Shown piece by piece: positions 42,667-51,361 of a DNA stretch of 64,000 nt. This stretch comes from an uncultured Paracoccaceae bacterium (lineage in GTDB: Bacteria > Pseudomonadota > Alphaproteobacteria > Rhodobacterales > Rhodobacteraceae): NCBI GenBank assembly GCA_947503765.1, contig CANNFA010000001.1, positions 744,001 through 808,000 of the forward strand, written 5' to 3'. The notes under the pieces were generated by a model. The model did no database searches, was not told where the DNA came from, and worked only from the letters and a program-made list of their open reading frames with translations. Position numbers and translations under genes: made by a program. The first letter of the stretch is position 1, and every line of letters starts with the position of its first letter.

Positions 42667-44103
42667 GTGGCAAAATCACCAAAGAGCGACAAGAACACGC
42701 CTGAAGGCAAGGCACGGGACGACATGGCGGACATCGCGAATCCGAAAGCCGCCGCGGAAAACGACGACATGGCGCACAAGCCGGCCGGGACCGAGGCCGA
42801 CGAGGCAGAGACTTCCCCGCCCGAGCCGCCCTCGGCCGAGGGGCTGACCGATACCGATGAGAACGCGGCGGACGCCGTCCCCGAAGCGGAGCCAGACGCG
42901 ATGCCGACCGACGAGGCCGCGCCGGAGGACCCGGACGGCGCGCCGGAGGAGTCCCCGACCGCCAGTGACCCGGTCGCGGCGGCTGCCGACACGCCGCAGG
43001 CCGCCGAAACCGCGCCCCGCGGCCCCGCCTCCGACGCCGCAGCCATGCCGATTGCCGCCGCGCCGCCAAGCCGCGGCGGCGCGGGCGGCCTGATCCTGGG
43101 CGGCGTGATCGCCGCGCTGATCGGCGCCGGCGCGCTCTATCTCGCGCAAAGCCAGGACTGGGTGACGCTGGGCGGCCCCGACGAGGCGCTGCTGGCCCGG
43201 CTCGATGCGCTGGAGACGGGGCTGGACAAGACCGAGGCCGATCTTGCCGCCGCAACCGAAAAGATCGCCGCGCTGGAACAGGCCGAACCCGACCTGTCCG
43301 CCGTCACCGCCGCCATCGGCAAGGTACAGACCGCCGCCGATGCGACCGCCGCCGATCTGGCCGCGCTGACCGAACGGCTGGACGCGACCGACGCGCGGCT
43401 TTCGGAACTGGCCGTCACGCAGATCCCCGAGGCGGAACTGCCCAAGGCGATTTCCGACGCCTACGACGCCAAGCTGTCGGACCTTCTGGCGACCATCAAC
43501 ACCCGATTTGCCAAGATGCAGACCGGGCTCGACACCAAGCTGACCGAGCTGGAACAAAGCCAGCAGGACGCCGCCAAGGCGGAGGCCGACGCTTTGCGCG
43601 CCGCGCAGATGGCCGAGGCTCGCGCCGCGATGGGCAAGGTCAGGACCGCGCTGGATACCGGCGCGCCCTATGCCGGCCCGCTTGCCGAGGTGGCCGACCT
43701 GTCCGGCGCCGGCATCCCAGATCCGCTGGCCGCCCATGCCGAAGAGGGTATCCCGACGCTGGATGCCCTGCGCACCCGCTTCCCGGAAGGTGCGCGCCGC
43801 GCCCTGACCCTGTCGTCGCGCGTTGCCGCCGAAAGCGGTGAGATGAGCCGATGGGAGGCATTCCTGCGCACCCAGACCGGCGCGCGTTCGCTGGAAGCGC
43901 GCGAGGGCGGCGACCCCGACGCCGTGCTGTCGCGCGCCGAGGCGGCACTGGCACGGGGCGATCTGGATACCGCACTGACCGAGCTGAAGGCCCTGCCCGA
44001 GGCCGGACAGGACGCCATGGCGGATTGGGCCGCGCTGGCCGAAACCCGGCGCGACGCGCTGAACGCAGCCGCCGATCTGGCGGCCCGAATTGAACAGAAT
44101 TGA
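42667..44103 (+). CDS. Mitofilin/Mic60-like inner-membrane protein
   Basis: Alphaproteobacterial relative of mitochondrial Mic60, which shapes cristae and tethers inner to outer membrane. In bacteria it is linked to intracytoplasmic membranes. The 478 residues have a long acidic, Pro/Ala-rich N-terminal part, one membrane helix (GGLILGGVIAALIGAGALYLAQ, about 140-160), a coiled coil (about 175-330, LDALETGLDKTEADLAAATEKIAALEQ) and a C-terminal mitofilin-like helical domain (ALTLSSRVAAESGEMSRWEAFL). The start is GTG 42667. The position between hemD and hemY is a recognised context for bacterial mic60. Confidence 0.82.
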   Translation: MAKSPKSDKNTPEGKARDDMADIANPKAAAENDDMAHKPAGTEADEAETSPPEPPSAEGLTDTDENAADAVPEAEPDAMPTDEAAPEDPDGAPEESPTASDPVAAAADTPQAAETAPRGPASDAAAMPIAAAPPSRGGAGGLILGGVIAALIGAGALYLAQSQDWVTLGGPDEALLARLDALETGLDKTEADLAAATEKIAALEQAEPDLSAVTAAIGKVQTAADATAADLAALTERLDATDARLSELAVTQIPEAELPKAISDAYDAKLSDLLATINTRFAKMQTGLDTKLTELEQSQQDAAKAEADALRAAQMAEARAAMGKVRTALDTGAPYAGPLAEVADLSGAGIPDPLAAHAEEGIPTLDALRTRFPEGARRALTLSSRVAAESGEMSRWEAFLRTQTGARSLEAREGGDPDAVLSRAEAALARGDLDTALTELKALPEAGQDAMADWAALAETRRDALNAAADLAARIEQN

Positions 44104-44113
44104 GGACGGCTGA

Positions 44114-45640
44114 ATGCTCTGGTCTCTGATAAAGGTCATCCTGTTCGTCGCCCTCATCGCGGCGGCCGCATGGGGGGCGGGATACCTGCTGGAAACCGAC
44201 GGCGGGATCCGCGTGGCGGTGGCGAATACCGAGTTCAACCTCGGCCCCTTGCAGGCGGTGATCGCGGTGCTGGTGCTGCTCGTGGCGGTCTGGCTGCTGC
44301 TCAAGATCGCGGGCCTTCTGGTCGCCGTGCTTCGGTTCCTGAACGGGGACGAAACCGCGATCTCGCGCCATTTCGCCCGCAACCGCGAGCGCAAGGGCTT
44401 TCAGGCGCTGGCCGACGGCATGATGGCGCTTGCCTCCGGCGAGGGGCGGCTGGCGATGACCAAGGCGCAGAAGGCCGAGAAATACCTTCACCGGCCGGAG
44501 CTGACCAACCTGATCACCGCGCAGGCGGCGGAACTTGCCGGCGACCACACCAGGGCCGAGGAGACCTACAAGCGGCTTCTGGCGGACGACCGTACACGCT
44601 TCGTCGGGGTGCGCGGGATCATGAAGCAGAAGCTGGCCGAAGGCGACACCGACACCGCGTTGAAGCTGGCGGAAAAGGCATTTGCCCTGAAGCCCCGGCA
44701 CGAAGAGACGCAGGACATCCTGCTGCGCCTTCAGGCGGAGCATGGCGACTGGGCCGGCGCGCGCCACACGCTGGGCGCCAAGCTGAAGCACGGCACCATG
44801 CCGCGCGACGTGTACCGCCGCCGCGACGCGGTTCTGGCGCTGACCGAGGCCAGCGAAGTGCTGGACGAGGATGCCAGCATCGAGGCGCGCGAGGCCGCGA
44901 TCGAGGCGAACCGGCTGTCGCCCGACCTGATCCCCGCCGCCGCCATGGCCGCGCGCGGCTATATCGACCGGAACAAGCCGCGCTATGCCGCGCGGGTGCT
45001 GAAAAAGGCGTGGGAGGTGCAGCCGCATCCCGACCTCGCCGCCGCCTTCGCCGAGATCGCGCCCGAGGAAACCCCGGCAGAGCGGCTCAAGCGGTTCGGC
45101 ACGCTCACGCGGCTGAAACCCGACCATCCCGAAACGCGCATGCTCATGGCAGAGCTGAACCTCGCGGCCGAGGATTTCCCCGCCGCCCGCCGGGCACTGG
45201 GTGATCTGGCGCAGGCCGATCCCACCGCCCGCTCGCTGGCGATCATGGCCGCGATCGAGCGCGGCGAGGGGGCGGACGAATCGGTGGTGCGCGCCTATCT
45301 GACACGCGCGCTGACCGCCTCGCGCGGGCCGCAATGGGTGTGCGACAACTGCCAGTCGATCCACAGCCACTGGGCGCCGGTCTGCTCCAACTGTTCGGGC
45401 TTCGACACGCTGTCCTGGCGCGTGCCGGCAGAGGGCGAAGTGGCGATGCCCGGCTCTACCGGGATGCTGCCGCTGATCGTCGGCTCCCCGCGCGAGCCGG
45501 CGGCCGACCTGCCCGTGCCGGCAGCGGACCCCCTTGCCGCCGATACCGATTCCCCGCCCGAAGAACCCGGCACCCCGCCCTCGCCGCCCGATGTGGCCGA
45601 GGCGGAAATCGTCGAGGAGAATTCCGCCACCAAAGCCTGA
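44114..45640 (+). CDS. hemY: HemY-like TPR protein with C-terminal metal-binding ribbon
   Basis: Membrane protein of the HemY N-terminal family, tied to haem biosynthesis by gene context; exact function is unsettled. The 508 residues have two N-terminal membrane helices (1-25 and about 45-70), the motif GDETAISRHFARNRERKGFQALADGMMALASG, then TPR-like helices to about 400. WVCDNCQSIHSHWAPVCSNC provides two C-x2-C pairs, a rubredoxin-type ribbon like that at the end of LapB. A Pro/Glu-rich tail follows. It is 10 bases after mic60. Confidence 0.85.
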   Translation: MLWSLIKVILFVALIAAAAWGAGYLLETDGGIRVAVANTEFNLGPLQAVIAVLVLLVAVWLLLKIAGLLVAVLRFLNGDETAISRHFARNRERKGFQALADGMMALASGEGRLAMTKAQKAEKYLHRPELTNLITAQAAELAGDHTRAEETYKRLLADDRTRFVGVRGIMKQKLAEGDTDTALKLAEKAFALKPRHEETQDILLRLQAEHGDWAGARHTLGAKLKHGTMPRDVYRRRDAVLALTEASEVLDEDASIEAREAAIEANRLSPDLIPAAAMAARGYIDRNKPRYAARVLKKAWEVQPHPDLAAAFAEIAPEETPAERLKRFGTLTRLKPDHPETRMLMAELNLAAEDFPAARRALGDLAQADPTARSLAIMAAIERGEGADESVVRAYLTRALTASRGPQWVCDNCQSIHSHWAPVCSNCSGFDTLSWRVPAEGEVAMPGSTGMLPLIVGSPREPAADLPVPAADPLAADTDSPPEEPGTPPSPPDVAEAEIVEENSATKA

Positions 45641-45689
45641 TTTTGGGGCTGTTCTTGCCGTGCGCGCGGTGCTAAACGCCCCGCCAGTG

Positions 45690-45765
45690 GCCGCACTAGC
45701 TCAGCTGGTAGAGCACATCATTCGTAATGATGGGGTCGGGGGTTCGAATCCCTCGTGCGGCACCA
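45690..45765 (+). tRNA. tRNA-Thr (CGT)
   Basis: A 76-base cloverleaf. The acceptor stem GCCGCAC pairs with GTGCGGC. The D arm is AGCTCAGCTGGTAGAGC. The anticodon stem-loop CATCA-TTCGTAA-TGATG has anticodon CGT. The T arm is GGGGGTTCGAATCCCTC, and CCA is encoded. It lies 49 bases after hemY. Anticodon CGT reads ACG, hence threonine. Confidence 0.96.
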
Positions 45766-45972
45766 CTTTTCGCCGAGATTGCCCCGTCGCTGAAGACGCA
45801 GCCACGGCTTTGACCGCCGGGATCAACATCGTGTGTGCGTCGCATTTCCCTGTCGAATAGCACTCCTTTCCCTTTTCCGTCAGTGCCTTACGCCTAAAGA
45901 CCTCGCAGGAATTTGAAACCCTGTCGAGACCTTGCTAGGTAATGGTCCTACCCCGCACCGGATACGCTAGGT

Positions 45973-45986
45973 CGTCGGTGCCGACG
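45973..45986. promoter_or_regulatory. Palindrome upstream of ehuB
   Basis: CGTCGG-TG-CCGACG lies 37 bases before the ehuB start, where an operator of an ectoine-responsive regulator could sit. It could equally be a 5' mRNA hairpin. No regulator gene such as ehuR/enuR is in the window. Confidence 0.3.
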
Positions 45987-46022
45987 GGTGCGAGAACGAA
46001 AACGAGATAAGGGAGAACGATA

Positions 46023-46895
46023 ATGAGCAATCATGGCCTCTATCCCGGGTTGGCGGCGGCGCTGGCCCTTGGCATGACTTTCACGGGCAGCGCGCAGGCG
46101 GCATCGCTTGCGGAAATCCAGGAAAGCGGCACCATCCGCATCGCCGTCGCAAACGAGATTCCCTATGGCTATATCGACCCGACGGGCGAGGCCAAAGGCG
46201 CCGGGCCGGACGTGGCCAAGCACATCATGGATCAGCTGGGCGTCGACAATATCGAGTGGATCACCACCGATTTTTCTGGCCTGATCCCCGGCCTGCAGGC
46301 CGACCGGTTCGACATGGTCGCCGCCGAGATGGCGATCCTGCCGCAGCGCTGTGAGAAGGTGATCTATTCCGAACCGAACTCGTCCTATGGCGAGGGGCTG
46401 CTGGTGAAGTCCGGCAACCCGATGGACATCCACGCCTATACCGACTTTGCCGAGAACAAGGAACTCAAGGTCGCGATCATGGCCGGCGCGGACCAGCTCG
46501 AGATGTTGCAGGCGCTGGGCGTCGACGAAAGCCAGATGGTCACGCTGTCGTCCAACTCGGACGCGATTTCCAGCGTGTCGACCGGGCGGTCGGATGCCTA
46601 TGCCGCGACCAGCCTGACGGCAGGCAACCTGGCATCGAAGTCCGACAAGGTGGAATCGGTCAGCGGCTTCGAGGATCCGGTGATCTCGGGCGAGCCGGTG
46701 CGCAGCTGGGGCGGTTTCGTGTTCCCGCAAGGGGCCGAGGATCTGCGCGATGCGGTCAACAAGGAACTGGCCGCGTACAAGGAAACCGATGACTGGGCCG
46801 ATACCCTCATGGGCTACGGATTCTCCGATGCCGACGTGAAGGGGTCGATGCAGCGGACCACCGAGGATCTGTGCGCCAAATCCATCGCGGGCTGA
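46023..46895 (+). CDS. ehuB: Ectoine/hydroxyectoine ABC transporter substrate-binding protein
   Basis: Periplasmic binding protein of the Ehu importer, which takes up ectoines as osmoprotectants or nutrients. The 290 residues have a signal peptide (AAALALGMTFTGSAQA/AS). The SBP type 3 fold follows: IRIAVANEIPYGYIDPTGEAKGAGPDVAKHIMDQLG, FDMVAAEMAILPQRCEKVIYSEPN and VRSWGGFVFPQGAEDLRDAVNKEL. EhuB is the best match from the EIPYGYID and MxILPxRCxxVxF-type motifs. The start follows AAGGGAGAA. First gene of ehuBCDA; ectoine catabolic genes are not in view. Confidence 0.92.
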   Translation: MSNHGLYPGLAAALALGMTFTGSAQAASLAEIQESGTIRIAVANEIPYGYIDPTGEAKGAGPDVAKHIMDQLGVDNIEWITTDFSGLIPGLQADRFDMVAAEMAILPQRCEKVIYSEPNSSYGEGLLVKSGNPMDIHAYTDFAENKELKVAIMAGADQLEMLQALGVDESQMVTLSSNSDAISSVSTGRSDAYAATSLTAGNLASKSDKVESVSGFEDPVISGEPVRSWGGFVFPQGAEDLRDAVNKELAAYKETDDWADTLMGYGFSDADVKGSMQRTTEDLCAKSIAG

Positions 46896-46969
46896 CAGGC
46901 ACCGATCCTTGACATGCATTCCGGGGGCGGCGCAGGCTGCCCTCGGAGCAACAAGCGGATATTCTGCCC

Positions 46970-47641
46970 ATGCATTGGACCGAATACCTCGTCCCCCTGG
47001 GACAGGGGGCCTGGGTGACGGTACAACTCACCTTCTGGTCAACCATTTTCGGCGCGATCCTGTCCTTCGCGGCGGGGATCGGCAAACTTTCGGGTTTCGC
47101 GGCGATCCGCTGGCTGTCGGTCAGCTATATCGAGATATTCCGCGGCACATCGCTTCTGGTACAGCTTTTCTGGCTATATTTCGCATTGCCCATCGTGGGC
47201 GAGATGGCGGGGATCGACCTGCGCTTCTCTCCGGTGATCGTCGGCATCCTGGCGCTGTCGCTCAATATCGGGGCCTATGGCGCCGAGGTGGTGCGCGGCT
47301 CGATCCAGGCGGTGACGCGCGCGCAATACGAGGCGGCGCGCGCGCTGAACTTCACCCCGCGCCAGACCCTGTTCCGCATCGCGCTGCCGCAGGCGATCCC
47401 GGAAATGATGCCGCCTTTCGACAACCTGGCGATCCAGAACCTGAAGGACACCGCGCTGGTGTCGCTCATCACACTGGGCGATCTGGCCTTCCGGGCCGAA
47501 CAATTGCGCAATTTCACCCAGGACAGCACCACAATCTTCTCGCTCGTCCTCATCATGTATTTCGGAATGGCCCTGGTGCTGACCGCAATGATGCGCGTTC
47601 TGGCGCGCATGGTCGGCCGCTGGCGGCAGACGGGGCGGTAG
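46970..47641 (+). CDS. ehuC: Ectoine ABC transporter permease
   Basis: Inner-membrane permease of the HisM/GlnP family. The 223 residues have about five membrane helices and the ABC-contact EAA loop (YEAARALNFTPRQTLFRIALPQAIPEMMPP). The N-terminus GQGAWVTVQLTFWSTIFGAILSF and IEIFRGTSLLVQLFWLYFALP are typical of polar amino-acid-type permeases. It follows ehuB by 74 bases and precedes the second permease by 4 bases, so EhuC and EhuD probably form a heterodimer. Confidence 0.92.
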   Translation: MHWTEYLVPLGQGAWVTVQLTFWSTIFGAILSFAAGIGKLSGFAAIRWLSVSYIEIFRGTSLLVQLFWLYFALPIVGEMAGIDLRFSPVIVGILALSLNIGAYGAEVVRGSIQAVTRAQYEAARALNFTPRQTLFRIALPQAIPEMMPPFDNLAIQNLKDTALVSLITLGDLAFRAEQLRNFTQDSTTIFSLVLIMYFGMALVLTAMMRVLARMVGRWRQTGR

Positions 47642-47645
47642 GGCC

Positions 47646-48338
47646 ATGCTTTTCGGTATCGAATGGGACACCTCCGACAACCTGACCTTCGCGATCTCGA
47701 TCCTGCCGATCCTGATGCGCGGCCTCTGGGTGACGCTTCAGGCGGCGGTTCTGGGGTTTTTCGTGGCGATGGTACTGGGGCTGGTGCTGGCCGCCCTCAA
47801 GGCGGTGCCGGCGCGGATCGTGTCATGGCCGACGCGGGTCATCGCGGAATTCCTGCGCGACACGCCGCTCTTGATCCAGCTGTTCTTCCTTTACTATGTG
47901 CTGCCGGAATTCGGGCTGATCCTGCCGGCCTTCCTGACCGGCGCGCTGGCGCTGGGGCTGCAATACAGCGCCTACCTGTCCGAGGTCTACCGCGCCGGCA
48001 TAGAGGCCGTGCCGCGCGGCCAGCACGAGGCGGCGCGGGCGCTGGATCTCACCCCGCGCGACACCTTCATCCGCATCATCCTGCCGCAGGCCATCCCCCG
48101 GATCATCCCGGCCATGGGCAATTACCTCGTGGCGATCACCAAGGACGTGCCGATCCTGTCGGTGGTCACGGTGCTGGAATTGCTGGGCGTGGCGCGGATC
48201 ATCGGCGACCGCACGTTCAACTACCTGGTGCCGCTGACCATGGTGGGCGGCATCTATTTGATACTCACGCTACTGGCCTCCTACGGCGTCCGCCGGCTTG
48301 ACAGGTCGCTGCCCAAAACGGGGATACCACTGAAATGA
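47646..48338 (+). CDS. ehuD: Ectoine ABC transporter permease
   Basis: Second permease of the Ehu importer. The 230 residues contain the same family marks: [47 protein letters not shown] and the EAA loop [33 protein letters not shown]. The partner EhuC shares this architecture, supporting a heterodimeric channel. The stop overlaps the ehuA start by 4 bases (ATGA). Confidence 0.92.
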   Translation: MLFGIEWDTSDNLTFAISILPILMRGLWVTLQAAVLGFFVAMVLGLVLAALKAVPARIVSWPTRVIAEFLRDTPLLIQLFFLYYVLPEFGLILPAFLTGALALGLQYSAYLSEVYRAGIEAVPRGQHEAARALDLTPRDTFIRIILPQAIPRIIPAMGNYLVAITKDVPILSVVTVLELLGVARIIGDRTFNYLVPLTMVGGIYLILTLLASYGVRRLDRSLPKTGIPLK

Positions 48339-49111
48339 CCGATCCGATCATCAAGTTCGACGCCGTTGGCAAGCGGTTCGGCTCCGTCACCGTTCTCGAC
48401 GGGCTTGATTTCGAGGTGGCCGAGGGCGAGAAGGTGACGATCATCGGCCCGTCCGGGTCGGGCAAATCCACCATCCTGCGCATCCTGATGACGCTTGAGA
48501 GCATCTCGGACGGCGTCGTCTATGTGGGCGGAGAGCCGCTTTGGCATGAACGCAAGGGCGGAAACTTCGTGCCCGCAAGCGAATCGCATCTGCGCGAGAT
48601 GCGGCGCCTTCTGGGCATGGTGTTCCAGTCCTTCAACCTGTTCCCGCACATGACGGTCCTGCGCAACCTGACCGAGGCGCCGGTGCGGGTGCTGGGCCTG
48701 TCGCGTGCCGAGGCGCGCGAGCGCGGGCTTGAATTGCTGGACATGGTGGGGCTGGCCGACCAGGCCAAGAAATTCCCGCATCAATTGTCGGGCGGTCAGC
48801 AGCAGCGCGTGGCGATTGCCCGCGCACTGGCGATGCGCCCGAAGATCATGCTGTTCGACGAGCCGACATCGGCACTGGATCCCGAACTGGTCGGCGAGGT
48901 GCAGGCGGTGATCCGCCAGCTGGCCGAGGAACACGACCTGACGATGCTGCTTGTCACCCACGAGATGCGGTTTGCGCGCGAAATCTCGGACCGGGTCTGC
49001 TTCATCGACGGCGGCCGGATCCGCGAAGAGGGCGCGCCCGAGGAATTCTTCACCAACCCCAAGGAAGAGCGGACCCGCGATTTCCTGCACGCGATCCTTG
49101 CCGATAACTGA
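48335..49111 (+). CDS. ehuA: Ectoine ABC transporter ATP-binding protein
   Basis: Cytoplasmic ATPase energising the EhuCD permease. The 258 residues have Walker [10 protein letters not shown] (38-46), a Q-loop in [17 protein letters not shown], the ABC signature LSGGQQQR, Walker [15 protein letters not shown] and the H-loop [12 protein letters not shown]. An insert of about 13 residues before the Q-loop ([24 protein letters not shown]) fits EhuA. It ends 4 bases before the 3' end of the tRNA-Arg encoded on the other strand. Confidence 0.94.
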   Translation: MTDPIIKFDAVGKRFGSVTVLDGLDFEVAEGEKVTIIGPSGSGKSTILRILMTLESISDGVVYVGGEPLWHERKGGNFVPASESHLREMRRLLGMVFQSFNLFPHMTVLRNLTEAPVRVLGLSRAEARERGLELLDMVGLADQAKKFPHQLSGGQQQRVAIARALAMRPKIMLFDEPTSALDPELVGEVQAVIRQLAEEHDLTMLLVTHEMRFAREISDRVCFIDGGRIREEGAPEEFFTNPKEERTRDFLHAILADN

Positions 49112-49115
49112 ACGG

Positions 49116-49192
<77 letters not shown>

Positions 49193-49382
49193 TAATACGC
49201 GCATCGTTAGACGATTGGCAGTAACGGCGCAATCAGTCATGGCAGACGCGTGGGTCATGATTTCACTACCCAACCTGCCCCACCCTGAAAACTGTTCACA
49301 TCCAGCATCGACTGAAAACACGCACTTGCGTGAATGGAACCGTAGATCTAGATTAGAAAGAGAACATAGGAAGAACACCTAG

Positions 49383-49901
49383 ATGGCCGAGGACAAAATC
49401 CGAGAAGAACAGCGCCACTTTGAAGAAATTAACCGCGAACATGCACTAAGGGTGCATGACAAAATCCACGCTCTTTACGTCGACACTCGTAAGGCAGCAA
49501 TCGAATCTGCCACCGTCGCCATTCGGTCGATGATCTTGGTAAATGGCGGTGCCGTTATCGCGTTGCTCGGTTTTATAGCCTCGATCGGCAAAGGCGATGG
49601 TGGGAAAATTCAGGTAACTGAATTTATTGCGCCAATTACATGTTTCGGGTGGGGAGTGTTCTTCGGTGTTGCCACCACTGTGGCCATATTTTTTGTTAAT
49701 TCGCTGGACAATGATTATTTGGCATCAAATCGTCTGATTTATAAACCCCCTTACAAAGAAGATGGAGAAATATCTTCTCGGTTGAAGAAATTTCGGACTG
49801 CTTTCTATGTCTTAGCATGCGTTCTCGCGGTTCTTTCGCTGTGCGCTTTTGTTTTGGGGGTAATCACTATTTCCACCGCAATGGAACAGATGAATCTATA
49901 G
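49383..49901 (+). CDS. Unknown three-helix membrane protein in an AT-richer patch
   Basis: I do not recognise this 172-residue protein. The N-terminal 45 residues are charged and helical (EEQRHFEEINREHALRVHDKIHALYVD). Membrane segments follow at SMILVNGGAVIALLGFIASIG, FIAPITCFGWGVFFGVATTVAIFFV and FYVLACVLAVLSLCAFVLGVITI, with a charged loop between the last two. The IRSMILVNGGAVIALLGF motif resembles many uncharacterised bacterial membrane proteins. Codon use is clearly more AT-rich than that of the neighbours (AAA, AAT, TTT, ATT common), which suggests recent acquisition beside tRNA-Arg. Confidence 0.7.
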   Translation: MAEDKIREEQRHFEEINREHALRVHDKIHALYVDTRKAAIESATVAIRSMILVNGGAVIALLGFIASIGKGDGGKIQVTEFIAPITCFGWGVFFGVATTVAIFFVNSLDNDYLASNRLIYKPPYKEDGEISSRLKKFRTAFYVLACVLAVLSLCAFVLGVITISTAMEQMNL

Positions 49902-50060
49902 AATTATCCTCAAAGCCGCACCTCGCAAAAAAATATAGCGTTCAAACGGCCGTTTCCTGCTTCCCGAACTTACAAACGTAAACGGTGAACCCGGCTGCGG
50001 CATCATTTTTTCTTTGCGAATGACGCGAGACTCCGCAGAATCGCAGCACCGAGGCGCGTC

Positions 50061-50372
50061 TCAGTGCGTCCAGGAACCGCGGCGGTGGGTGGCGAAATTC
50101 TCGCCGTAGCCACCGGCACGGACGTTGGGCTTGCGCGTCTGCGGTTCCGTCACCACGGCATTGATGCCACGTTCTTCGGCATAATCCAGCGCCGCCTCTT
50201 TCGTGGGAAAGCGTATCCGCACCTGGGCCTGGGTATCGTCGCTGGAGGTCCAGCCCATCAGCGGGTCGATTTCCCGCGCCTCACCTGCAACGAATTCCAG
50301 AACCCAATCGCGGGTTCTGGCGGTTCCCGATGACATGGCCGTGCGGGCCGGACGATAGATGCGCGCGGGCAT
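50061..50372 (-). CDS. NDUFS4-like ETC complex I subunit protein
   Basis: A 103-residue member of the ETC complex I subunit family, homologous to the mitochondrial NDUFS4 (18-kDa) accessory subunit. Motifs: [60 protein letters not shown] and the end [24 protein letters not shown], in which the GYADNF-like block is conserved. It probably sits on the complex I peripheral arm. The nuo operon is not in the window. ATG 50372 has AGGAGATCG upstream. Confidence 0.9.
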   Translation of the reverse strand: MPARIYRPARTAMSSGTARTRDWVLEFVAGEAREIDPLMGWTSSDDTQAQVRIRFPTKEAALDYAEERGINAVVTEPQTRKPNVRAGGYGENFATHRRGSWTH

Positions 50373-50737
50373 GGGCGATCTCCTTGTTCCGGCGACGATA
50401 TGACAGAAACCGCGGGCGCAGTGCAACCGCGCATTTCGCGCAGGCCGGGTGGACAGTCGGGGCCGGAGGGGTGCAAGTGGCTGCCGGCCCCGCGCGCAAT
50501 CATGAGAGGGGTGGGTGCGTCGCGCGGGACCGACAGCCGTAGGCTGCTTGCAGATTCGACACTATAAAACCTGCGGGTATTTGGCAAGGATTGATATACC
50601 TTGGGTTGAGCGAAATCCCGCCGATGCCGATGGCTCCGAACGCACCCGCTCACGGGTTCGGGGATGGCGACGGGGAACACGATCCGCAAGCCGGACGTTG
50701 GTCCTGGTCAACCCAGCCGAACACACGAGGCATCGAC
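50373..50737. other. 365-bp divergent gap between NDUFS4-like gene and sodC
   Basis: Contains GGGGCCGG (50459-50466) facing CCGGCCCC (50484-50491), an 8-bp stem with a 17-base loop. An AT-richer stretch at 50554-50605 (ACTATAAAAC, TTGATATACC) may hold the sodC promoter. No convincing -35/-10 pair or ORF was found. Confidence 0.35.
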
Positions 50738-51250
50738 ATGAGACTTCCGCTTCTTCTTACCGCCCTTCTTGCCGCACCGCTGACCGCCGGCGCGGCCAGT
50801 CATTCCGGCGCGCTGTCGGCCGATGTCACCGGCGCGGACGGCACGGCCCATGGCTCCGTGAGCGCCCAGCAGACGGCCAGCGGGCTGATCGTTCTGACCC
50901 TCGACCTCAAGGATGTGCCGCCCGGCGAGCACGGGGTGCACCTGCACGAGACCGGCGATTGCTCGGCCGGGGATTTCAGCTCGGCCGGCGGGCACCTCGC
51001 GGATGGCAAGGAGCATGGCGTGATGGCCGAGGGCGGGCCGCATCCGGGCGATCTGCCTAATATCCACATCCCCGACAGCGGCGCGGCGAAGGTGGTGTAT
51101 TTCGCCCAGCCGGACCTGACCATGGACCTGATGAGCGACGCGGACGGCACCGCCTTCATCGTTCATTCGGGCGCGGACGATTATGCCAGCCAGCCCTCGG
51201 GTGCGGCGGGCAGCCGGATCGCCTGCGGGGTATTGTCCAAGGGCATGTAA
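50738..51250 (+). CDS. sodC: Periplasmic Cu,Zn superoxide dismutase
   Basis: Dismutates superoxide in the periplasm. The 170 residues have a signal peptide (LLLTALLAAPLTAGA/A). All metal ligands are visible: HLH and the bridging His in GVHLHETGDCSAGDFSSAGGH, the zinc His/Asp in KEHGVMAEGGPHPGDLPN, and the last copper His in FIVHSGADDY. The structural disulfide Cys pair is present (TGDC, RIACGVL). ATG 50738 was chosen as it begins the signal peptide. It precedes uvrB on the same strand by 111 bases. Confidence 0.95.
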   Translation: MRLPLLLTALLAAPLTAGAASHSGALSADVTGADGTAHGSVSAQQTASGLIVLTLDLKDVPPGEHGVHLHETGDCSAGDFSSAGGHLADGKEHGVMAEGGPHPGDLPNIHIPDSGAAKVVYFAQPDLTMDLMSDADGTAFIVHSGADDYASQPSGAAGSRIACGVLSKGM

Positions 51251-51361
51251 CGCGGCCCCCGCGGCCAGACGGGGCTTGAACAAACCGGGGCCGGGCCCAA
51301 TTCTGGGACTGGCCCCGTTCCTTTGCCCGCCTGCCCCTGAAACAGCCCCGGTCCTCGCCCC

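Noticed and set aside
51251-51361. SOS box before uvrB
   Set aside because: GAAC and GTTC tetramers occur but none has a partner at the 7-base spacing.
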